24,782 bases of DNA, from NCBI GenBank assembly GCA_013153655.1, contig JAADEB010000061.1, forward strand, positions 1 through 24,782, written 5' to 3'. The position numbers and the translations under genes were made by a program. Shown here piece after piece: positions 15,589 through 21,757 of the stretch. The DNA is from Chlorobiota bacterium (GTDB lineage: Bacteria; Bacteroidota; Bacteroidia; Flavobacteriales; Flavobacteriaceae). Each line of letters begins with the position of its first letter. Position 1 is the stretch's first letter. Below the pieces are notes generated by a model. It ran no database searches. It was not told the DNA's origin and saw only the letters and a list, made by a program, of their open reading frames with translations.

Positions 15589-16481
15589 TGAACAAACAAC
15601 CTTCCTTCAAATCCGGTTTCGTCAACATCATCGGGCGGCCCAACACCGGAAAATCCACTTTCCTGAACGCCATGCTCCGTTATCCCCTGGCCATCACCAC
15701 CCCCAAGGCACAAACCACCCGGCACCGTATCCTGGGAATCGACAACGGCGAGGATTATCAAATCATCTATTCCGACACGCCGGGCATTATCAAACCGGCC
15801 TACGAGCTGCAAAAATACATGATGGATGCCGTCCGGGAAGCCTTGGAAGATGCCGACGTACTGCTGCTGATGGTCACCCCCGGCGAAGAAAACAACACGG
15901 ACGAAACGCTCACGGAATATCTCTCCAACGTGAAAGTTCCCATTCTGGTATTGCTCAACAAAATCGATACGGCCTCCCAGGAGCAGGTGGAAAAAGCCGT
16001 ACAATACTGGAAAGAAAAACTCCCCGGGGCGCAAGTGTTGCCCATTTCCGCCCTCCACGGTTTCGGTCTGGACCAGGTGCGCAACCGCATCCTGGAACTT
16101 CTGCCCGAAGCACCCCCCTATTTCGACCGTCACCAACTCACCGACCGGCCCGAACGCTTTCTGGTAAGTGAAAAAATCCGGGAAAAAATCCTCAAACATT
16201 TCAAAAAGGAAATTCCCTACTCGGTGGAAGTGGTGGTGGAAGAATTCAAAGAGACGGAGGACCGCATCCGTATCCGTGCCATTATCTACGTGGAACGCGA
16301 CAGCCAAAAAGGCATTATCATCGGGCATCGAGGAAGCGGCCTGAAACGCATCGGCACCGAGGCGAGGAAGGAATTGGAACAATTGTTCGGTAAAAAAATC
16401 TTCCTGGAACTCTACGTCAAAGTGCGTAAAAACTGGCGCAAAGACGACCAATGGCTCAAACGTTTCGGCTACAAAAAATAG
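15585..16481 (+). CDS. era: GTPase Era
   Basis: Era is an essential GTPase that binds 16S rRNA through a KH domain and acts late in 30S ribosomal subunit assembly. The 298-residue protein has G1 GRPNTGKST (17-25), the switch region with TTRHRILG, G3 DTPG, G4 NKID, G5 ISAL and the C-terminal KH domain containing IGHRGSGLKRIGTEAR and VKVRKNWRKD. Two ATG codons lie back to back at 15585 and 15588, and either may be used. The gene directly follows the RloAB-like pair with an overlap, which is unusual for such a conserved housekeeping gene. It is convergent with the sulfur operon. Confidence 0.96.
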   Translation: MMNKQPSFKSGFVNIIGRPNTGKSTFLNAMLRYPLAITTPKAQTTRHRILGIDNGEDYQIIYSDTPGIIKPAYELQKYMMDAVREALEDADVLLLMVTPGEENNTDETLTEYLSNVKVPILVLLNKIDTASQEQVEKAVQYWKEKLPGAQVLPISALHGFGLDQVRNRILELLPEAPPYFDRHQLTDRPERFLVSEKIREKILKHFKKEIPYSVEVVVEEFKETEDRIRIRAIIYVERDSQKGIIIGHRGSGLKRIGTEARKELEQLFGKKIFLELYVKVRKNWRKDDQWLKRFGYKK

Positions 16482-16530
16482 AAATTTAGACAAACCGTTT
16501 CAAAATAGCCGAAAACAGGAAACTCCTCCC

Positions 16531-16559
16531 AAAAAAAACTCCCGCCGGAATGACGGGAG
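16531..16559 (-). terminator. Rho-independent terminator of the sulfur operon
   Basis: On the minus strand the stem CTCCCG / CGGGAG with a 9-base loop is followed by eight T. It lies 30 bp after the stop of the double-rhodanese gene and so closes the minus-strand operon that begins at 24027. On the plus strand the T run is missing after the hairpin, so it would not efficiently terminate era. Confidence 0.8.
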
Positions 16560-16589
16560 GCTGCCAACAATCATTTATGGGAACAACGG

Positions 16590-17753
16590 TTAGCCGCAAC
16601 CGCCGGTTACTTCTTTCTTTTTATGCTTCACGGCCGGCTTGGGCGCGGCGATTTTCTTGGGTGCCGCCACCGCTTGCACCTTGCCGGAGAAAGGCTTGTC
16701 GCCTTCCACAACGGGATATTCGTTGACCAAATATTTTACATCAGGCATCCATTCGTTTTTCAACCATTTGCTATACATGAACGACAAGGATCCCAATATC
16801 AGGTTATGACCCTTATACCCCAACATGTCGAGCCAGGCGGCGGATTGGCTTCCCGTGTGGCCGGTCTTACAATAGACCAACACTTTTTTGTCCTTGGGAA
16901 TTTCGGCCAAGCGTCCGTCCACACCCAGGTCCTTGTGCGGTTGGAAACGAACGGCTCCCTTGATATGACCGTCCACGTAGAATTTGGCGGGCAGGTAACA
17001 AATCACGTAGTAATCCAAAGGATTTTGCTTGTAATAAGGGAAGAATTCGTCCGCTTTCAGCAGGAAGTCTTTGCGTTCCTGTTTCAAGGCTTTGCGGGCT
17101 TGTTGCTCGATGAGCAAAGTAGGCAGTTGCTTGGGCAATTCGGGAAATTTATTCCAATCGATATGGTGGCCGGGCAATGCCTCGCCGTGATGCGCCACCG
17201 GATGGGCCGTTCCCTCGCCGGTTTCCACCATGTCGGGATAGCGGTCGCCGACGCCGTTGAGCAACGGTCCGGCAAATTTGCTGTTCCATACCGACATGCC
17301 GTAGAGCATCACATAGGTGTTGTCGAATCCGGCCAGGCGCATGATTCCCGTTACGTAGGAAGCCGTCTGACCCGTGTAGCATACAAACACCACCTTGGGA
17401 TAAGCGGCCGCCTTATGTTCTTTTTTGAGGAAATCCAATACCTTGTCCTTGGGCACGTTGTAGGCGCCGGGAATATGACCGGCCTTGTAATCCTCCGGAC
17501 GGCGCAGATCGATGACCAGGTAGTTTTTGTAGTTTTTCAATACCTCGGATGCCTTCACCAGGTAGGGAAAATCCGGCCGGTTGGGCAAATTGCCGTGTTC
17601 GTAATAGATTTGCGCCAAAGGCTTCACGGGTTTGCTGCGGACAAAGTTTTCGAAATCCACCTCCTTGCCGCGCGGTGCGGGTTTGGACAAGGGATTCTTG
17701 CAACCCGCCAACATGAGCGAAAAACTTATGAGGATTAATAACAGCTTTTTCAT
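16590..17753 (-). CDS. Double-rhodanese lipoprotein with GGCG tail
   Basis: This 387-residue lipoprotein (lipobox LAGC, Cys18) has two rhodanese domains. Domain 1 (about 65-160) has IDLRRPEDYKAGHIPGA and the catalytic loop VCYTGQTAS with Cys125. Domain 2 (about 225-335) has the catalytic loop YCKTGHTGS with Cys295, and a further Cys252. Both active-site cysteines are present, so it should be able to carry persulfide sulfur. After an Ala/Pro/Lys linker (360-374) it ends in KHKKKEVTGGCG, with penultimate Cys386. The same tail ends the two preceding proteins of the operon. I use the ATG at 17753; the frame opens three codons earlier at a TTG. As the last gene of the operon it is followed by a terminator. 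Location is periplasmic, membrane-attached. Confidence 0.88.
   Translation of the reverse strand: MKKLLLILISFSLMLAGCKNPLSKPAPRGKEVDFENFVRSKPVKPLAQIYYEHGNLPNRPDFPYLVKASEVLKNYKNYLVIDLRRPEDYKAGHIPGAYNVPKDKVLDFLKKEHKAAAYPKVVFVCYTGQTASYVTGIMRLAGFDNTYVMLYGMSVWNSKFAGPLLNGVGDRYPDMVETGEGTAHPVAHHGEALPGHHIDWNKFPELPKQLPTLLIEQQARKALKQERKDFLLKADEFFPYYKQNPLDYYVICYLPAKFYVDGHIKGAVRFQPHKDLGVDGRLAEIPKDKKVLVYCKTGHTGSQSAAWLDMLGYKGHNLILGSLSFMYSKWLKNEWMPDVKYLVNEYPVVEGDKPFSGKVQAVAAPKKIAAPKPAVKHKKKEVTGGCG
16593..16628 (-). repeat. Tail-coding repeat, copy 1
   Basis: This 36-bp segment encodes KHKKKEVTGGCG, the last 12 residues of the double-rhodanese protein. It differs from copies 2 and 3 (17778-17813 and 18404-18439) only at third codon positions: across the three copies four columns vary, and all four changes are synonymous. 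Confidence 0.85.
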
Positions 17754-17774
17754 AAGATTCAATTTTTTAAGGGT

Positions 17775-18374
17775 TTAACCGCATCCGCCGGTTACTTCTT
17801 TCTTTTTATGTTTCACTACGGGTTTGGGTGCCGCCGCCGGTTTGGCCGGTGCGGGCGCCGCTCCTCCACCCTCGCGTTGGCGTATTTCCTCGATGGCTTT
17901 TTTGAAATCCACCAAAGGTACTTCGTCGTCATACACCCCGCTGTAAACGGCGAATTTGTCCAAAATGCGGTTTTTGATATAATCGTAACTACCCAGCACG
18001 GCATACATGCGGATATTTTCGAAATGGCGCGCCATCATGCTGAGCAATTCGGGTGTGCTGTCGTCGGCACCGTACACGAGCAATACCTTGTCGCCTTGGA
18101 TTTGCTTCAAATAGCGGTCGGCAAAGAAATGCTTGGCCGGCAGATTGACGGCGCCTTCCAAATGACCCATGGCATATTCGTGCGGCGTACGTACATCGAT
18201 AAATTGCACGTCCTTCAAATCGCCGCTGTACAGGAGATCGGTCAAATGTTCCACATCGATTACGTCGAGTTGGCAGGCTTGCTTACTTTCCGAAACCTGC
18301 AATCCCTGTTTGGATTGGCAGCCGGAAAGGGCCAAGAGGCCTGTTAGAACGTAGAACCAAATTTGTTTCTTCAT
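17775..18374 (-). CDS. Rhodanese-like lipoprotein lacking catalytic Cys, GGCG tail
   Basis: The 199-residue protein has a lipoprotein signal (lipobox LSGC, Cys19) and one rhodanese-fold domain (about 36-165) with FIDVRTPHEYAMGHLEGAVNLP. The active-site loop reads VYGADDST where VYCxxGxRS is expected, so Gly102 replaces the catalytic cysteine. A Gly/Ala/Pro/Lys linker (about 168-187) leads to the tail KHKKKEVTGGCG. Apart from the lipidated Cys19, the only cysteines are Cys34 and the tail Cys198. It probably cannot act as a sulfurtransferase by the usual mechanism. It lies 26 bp after the preceding gene and 21 bp before the next in the operon. It may act as a scaffold or carrier partner in the periplasm. 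Confidence 0.85.
   Translation of the reverse strand: MKKQIWFYVLTGLLALSGCQSKQGLQVSESKQACQLDVIDVEHLTDLLYSGDLKDVQFIDVRTPHEYAMGHLEGAVNLPAKHFFADRYLKQIQGDKVLLVYGADDSTPELLSMMARHFENIRMYAVLGSYDYIKNRILDKFAVYSGVYDDEVPLVDFKKAIEEIRQREGGGAAPAPAKPAAAPKPVVKHKKKEVTGGCG
17778..17813 (-). repeat. Tail-coding repeat, copy 2
   Basis: Second 36-bp copy encoding KHKKKEVTGGCG, at the 3' end of the single-rhodanese lipoprotein gene. It is nearly identical in DNA to the other two copies, while the bodies of the three proteins have diverged strongly. Confidence 0.85.
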
Positions 18375-18400
18375 GCTTTCATGTTTTATTCATTAAACCA

Positions 18401-19036
18401 TTAACCGCAACCGCCGGTTACTTCTTTCTTTTTGTGTTTGACAGCCGGTTTGGGTGCCGCCGCGGGTTTGGGCGCCGCCGAAGTGCCGGCCGGACGAATT
18501 CCCGTAAAGAAGTACATGGCTCCTTTGCGGAACAAATAACGGTCGTATTCTTCCTTCGTAACCTCCGTGGATGCGGGCGGAGCGGGATGCAGAATGGTAC
18601 GGTACCATTCGTTGAGGCCGCCTTTCATCACTTTGAGGCCGTGGTAATCGTAGCTTCGGAGCACCAGCCAGGCTTGGTCGGCCAGGCGAGAGCCGTTGGA
18701 AAAGAGGACCACGTTATAAACGTCTTGATCCAAAATATCCACGTATTTGGGACTCAGAATGCTGTCGAAAGGAATGTTGGTGGCTCCGGGCAAGGTAAAG
18801 GCCTTGTACTGCTCGGGCGAACGCACGTCCACCAGGAAGAGCGAAGGATCGTTTTGCATAAGGGCCTCGGCCACCCGGTCGGTGGACACATAGCGACCCT
18901 CCGACATGAGTTCATGCAACAATTCATGACGGTCCACCACGCGCCGGTAAGGATGCGTATCGGGATAAAAGATGGCCGCAATGCCGCCTATGAGCAATAA
19001 AGCTATAATGATTTTATCTGTCTTTTTCATCTTCAT
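18401..19036 (-). CDS. Membrane-anchored rhodanese-like protein, sole Cys in GGCG tail
   Basis: This 211-residue protein has an N-terminal membrane anchor (about 8-24, basic before it, no lipobox or clear cleavage site), so the body should face the periplasm. The rhodanese-like domain (about 50-150) contains FLVDVRSPEQYKAFTLPGA. Its active loop reads LFSNGSRLADQ, so Ser113 takes the place of the catalytic cysteine. After two APKPA linker units it ends in KHKKKEVTGGCG. The penultimate Cys210 is the only cysteine in the whole protein, which points to the tail as its functional thiol. Two start codons are possible (19036 and 19030). It follows the YeeE/YedE gene by 5 bp. Confidence 0.85.
   Translation of the reverse strand: MKMKKTDKIIIALLLIGGIAAIFYPDTHPYRRVVDRHELLHELMSEGRYVSTDRVAEALMQNDPSLFLVDVRSPEQYKAFTLPGATNIPFDSILSPKYVDILDQDVYNVVLFSNGSRLADQAWLVLRSYDYHGLKVMKGGLNEWYRTILHPAPPASTEVTKEEYDRYLFRKGAMYFFTGIRPAGTSAAPKPAAAPKPAVKHKKKEVTGGCG
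18404..18439 (-). repeat. Tail-coding repeat, copy 3
   Basis: Third 36-bp copy encoding KHKKKEVTGGCG. The gene upstream of it shares the APKPA-type linker with the other two proteins, so the shared module is linker plus tail, about 20-30 residues. Confidence 0.85.
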
Positions 19037-19041
19037 TAATT

Positions 19042-19668
19042 TTATAATCCCAAATCATTTAAATCCTCATCGGTGAGCTTCTTACGCCAATGGTCTTGCC
19101 ATTTCTGATACAATACGAAACTGATAACGGCCAACACGGCCACAATAAAAATAAACAGTCCTTCGCGCACGCCGAGCCATTGCGGAAAATTCACTTTTCC
19201 CAATTTACCCGATTGGCGCAAGGGTTTCCACAGGCTTTCGTAGGTGAAGATAAAGCCGAAAATACCGATCATCACGCCGGCGATAAACGACCAGGCGTCG
19301 CGCTTGCCGGTACTGGCCGCGGACAAACTCGTACCGGGACAAAAACCGCCTATCACAAATCCCAATCCCATGATGGCACCGCCGATGAGCGTGGGAATCC
19401 AGAAGGTGGAAGGATAGAAGGTTTTGTAGATATCGATCATTCCCCAATGGTGCATCAGGAACAGGCCGATCATGGCCGTAACGGCCGCCGTAAAGAAAGT
19501 CTTGATCACGGTGGCGTCGTAGCCGTAGAACACGCCGGCCAATTTACGCGTATTGGTAAATCCGGTGGCTTCCAGGATAAATCCGAATCCGATCCCTATG
19601 AGGAAACCGATCAACAGGTTGTATTCCGGATTCAATAATTCTTGCGGATATAAAGGTCCCATACTCAT
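19042..19668 (-). CDS. YeeE/YedE family sulfur-transport protein, half-size (second)
   Basis: The 208-residue inner-membrane protein has four to five helices and the Sulf_transp motif GGFCPGTSLSAASTGKRDA with Cys110. In thiosulfate transporter TsuA (YeeE), conserved cysteines inside the membrane pass sulfur-bearing substrate by transient bonds; here the motif is split over two half-size proteins. Its start overlaps the stop of the preceding YeeE/YedE gene as ATGA (19668-19665), so the two halves are made together and probably form one heteromeric channel. A second ATG lies at 19662. The C-terminus has a charged end (KKLTDEDLNDLGL). The cargo, thiosulfate or persulfide sulfur, is inferred from the family and from the neighbouring rhodaneses. 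Confidence 0.88.
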   Translation of the reverse strand: MSMGPLYPQELLNPEYNLLIGFLIGIGFGFILEATGFTNTRKLAGVFYGYDATVIKTFFTAAVTAMIGLFLMHHWGMIDIYKTFYPSTFWIPTLIGGAIMGLGFVIGGFCPGTSLSAASTGKRDAWSFIAGVMIGIFGFIFTYESLWKPLRQSGKLGKVNFPQWLGVREGLFIFIVAVLAVISFVLYQKWQDHWRKKLTDEDLNDLGL

Positions 19669-20204
19669 CGATTTTTGTTGTTAATCCATAATTTCCTGAA
19701 TATAAAGGCAAACAGGTAGCCGAATCCGAAGATAGCCGCCAGGCCGATATAACCCGACATGGAATTGACGGCCATACCGGAAAGCACCAGACCCGAGGTA
19801 CAACCCCGACCCAATTGCGTACCGATTCCCCAAAGAATACCTCCGATGAGGGCCAGCCACAGGCGGCGGCGTTTGGTGATATGAGGCGGACGTCCGGTGG
19901 TCCATTTCAAGCGGCCGAACAAAGCGGCCGAAATGATGGCACCGAAAATTACCCCCAGCAGTTCGTAAACCAACCACGTGTGCGTAGGCGAATGACCCTC
20001 GGCCACGTGCGGAGCAATATATTCGTTGGAGCGGGCGTATTCGGGAGCCACGGTGTTGATCACCCCCATGGCCACGTCGCGGTATCCCCCGCTCGATCCC
20101 AATCCTTCGCCGGAAAAATAGTAGGCGGCAATGATGAGCAATCCCATGAGAAAACCACCCAGGTAGGGATTCATGTATTTATTTCGCTGTTGCTTGTTTT
20201 CCAT
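19665..20204 (-). CDS. YeeE/YedE family sulfur-transport protein, half-size (first)
   Basis: The 179-residue inner-membrane protein has the other Sulf_transp signature, GTQLGRGCTSGLVLSGMA with Cys135, and about four to five helices separated by a periplasmic loop (about 35-72). With the following gene it makes up the two halves seen in full-length YeeE. It begins 13 bp after the NrfD-like gene and overlaps the next gene by ATGA. The Met at residue 11 (MNPYLGG) could also serve as start. The role is transport of sulfur compounds across the inner membrane, inferred from family and operon. Confidence 0.88.
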   Translation of the reverse strand: MENKQQRNKYMNPYLGGFLMGLLIIAAYYFSGEGLGSSGGYRDVAMGVINTVAPEYARSNEYIAPHVAEGHSPTHTWLVYELLGVIFGAIISAALFGRLKWTTGRPPHITKRRRLWLALIGGILWGIGTQLGRGCTSGLVLSGMAVNSMSGYIGLAAIFGFGYLFAFIFRKLWINNKNR

Positions 20205-20217
20205 AATACATTATATT

Positions 20218-21216
20218 TTATAAGAAATGATATTCGGACATTTGTCCGGCATACACCATGATAATCCTGAAAATAAATCCGCCTACCAGCACCAGCAAGG
20301 CCGGCAATGCCGGATGAATGTGCAATCCCTTCAATTCCAATGCTTCCAGGATGAAGGGCAATACCAATCCGAATCCTACGAACACCACCCAGAACAACAC
20401 GGTAAATTGTCCTCCCAAAAACAAATGGGCGGCTTCCTTGTAGGCCTCGGGACCCGCTTGCATACCCATGATCATGTGAACAATGAAGAACAATTCCGTG
20501 GCAATGAGCGCCATATCGATGGTGGACATGAGTTTGCGCTCCTTCTTATTGTTGCTGAGCCACATTACAAAGGCCGAGCCGGTGGATACCCCCGAGGTGA
20601 GGAACAGCGGACCGAGAATGGAATTGTTCCAAAGCGGATGGGCATTGAAGGCCGAAAGCAGAATACCCGTGTAGATACCCAGGATAATGGACAGGAAAAG
20701 CAATATCCAGGCAAACACGGTGCGATACTTACGGAAAAACATCACCACCCAGCGGAACAGTTTCCATTTGTGTTCCATACGGATAATCCAAGCGGTGATT
20801 TTTTCCATACGGTGCCAACCCCGTTCATGCAGGTATTCATGTATGTCGTCGATAAAACTCAACGGCCAAAGCAAAGAAAACAGGGTTACGGACATGAGCG
20901 TCCAAGCACCCCACGACATGGGCGATTCGATGCGGAAGGCCGTAAACAAACGCCAGAAGAAGGGTTTGTGGTGCAAGTCGTAAACCAACAGCAAGGAGCC
21001 GAAGGACACGAAAAAGAAGGTAAATATGGGTGCAATCTTCACCGTAAAAGGCATATCGTCTTCCTTGCCTTTGAGGTAGTACAAGGTGGCAAAGAGCAGG
21101 ATACCCGCCGCCAGACCTCCCAGAAACAGGTAGGTGGCGATGGGCCAACCCCATATATGCACGTGCGGATAGAGTCCGTGAATATCGCGAGCGGTGGCTA
21201 ATAATCTTTCTTCCAT
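20218..21216 (-). CDS. NrfD/PsrC-type membrane subunit
   Basis: The 332-residue protein has eight or more membrane helices and the wording of the NrfD/PsrC family: WGWPIATYLFLGGLAAG at the first helix, FRIESPMSWGAW in the middle, and LFLTSGVSTGSAF. In polysulfide reductase PsrC this subunit holds the quinone site and passes electrons to the iron-sulfur subunit. It carries no haem-type motif I can see. A long hydrophilic segment (about 126-162) sits between helices. It starts 7 bp after the ferredoxin subunit gene. Named by family only, since PsrC, PhsC-like, SreC and NrfD-type homologues cannot be separated by eye. Confidence 0.88.
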   Translation of the reverse strand: MEERLLATARDIHGLYPHVHIWGWPIATYLFLGGLAAGILLFATLYYLKGKEDDMPFTVKIAPIFTFFFVSFGSLLLVYDLHHKPFFWRLFTAFRIESPMSWGAWTLMSVTLFSLLWPLSFIDDIHEYLHERGWHRMEKITAWIIRMEHKWKLFRWVVMFFRKYRTVFAWILLFLSIILGIYTGILLSAFNAHPLWNNSILGPLFLTSGVSTGSAFVMWLSNNKKERKLMSTIDMALIATELFFIVHMIMGMQAGPEAYKEAAHLFLGGQFTVLFWVVFVGFGLVLPFILEALELKGLHIHPALPALLVLVGGFIFRIIMVYAGQMSEYHFL

Positions 21217-21223
21217 AAGGCCT

Positions 21224-21757
21224 TTATTTTAGGTAATAGATTTGCGGAGCCGTTCCGGCTTCGGGTAGCAGGGTATAATGTTCGCGCGTGCGCAACAGTT
21301 GGGAGATTTCACTGTCGGGATCGTCCAGATCGCCGAAGTGCATACATTTGGTAGGGCAAACCGACACGCAGGCCGGGTCCAAGCCGTCGGCCACGCGGTG
21401 GTCGCAGAACGTACATTTGTCCACATATCCGTCCGGGTGGAAATAGCGGGCATCGTAGGGACAGGCCTCGATACAGGCGCCGCATCCGATACATTCGTCG
21501 TGCGTTACCTTCACGATGCCGCCTTCGATCACGTGGCTCGCACCCGTGGGACAGGTGCGCACGCAAGGCGTGTCCTCGCAATGGTTACACCGTTGCGACT
21601 CGAAATGCAAAAACAGGTTGGGATATTCGCCTTTTACCACTTCCACTATCCAGTCGCGCGAGTAGCCGAGCGGAACGTTGTTCTCCGTCTGGCAGGCCAC
21701 CACGCAGTCGCCGCAGCCAACACATTTGTTGACCTCTATGGCCATTGCATATCTCAT
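21224..21757 (-). CDS. Four-cluster [4Fe-4S] ferredoxin subunit, PsrB/NrfC-type
   Basis: This 177-residue electron-transfer subunit has sixteen cluster cysteines in four sets: Cys12/15/18/22, Cys57/60/65/69, Cys89/92/95/99 and Cys115/118/130/134, plus Cys138. This is the pattern of PsrB/PhsB/NrfC-like proteins, linking the quinone-reacting membrane subunit to the molybdenum subunit. No signal peptide is present, as expected for a subunit co-exported with its Tat-signal-bearing partner. Its start overlaps the stop of the catalytic subunit gene as ATGA (21757-21754). Confidence 0.93.
   Translation of the reverse strand: MRYAMAIEVNKCVGCGDCVVACQTENNVPLGYSRDWIVEVVKGEYPNLFLHFESQRCNHCEDTPCVRTCPTGASHVIEGGIVKVTHDECIGCGACIEACPYDARYFHPDGYVDKCTFCDHRVADGLDPACVSVCPTKCMHFGDLDDPDSEISQLLRTREHYTLLPEAGTAPQIYYLK

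Noticed and set aside
16531..16559. Hairpin as a bidirectional terminator also serving era
   Set aside because: A T run follows the stem only on the minus strand.
20227..21201. 324-residue open frame opposite the NrfD-like gene
   Set aside because: It is hydrophilic and Gln/His/Glu-rich as the complement of a hydrophobic gene, with no signal or domain.
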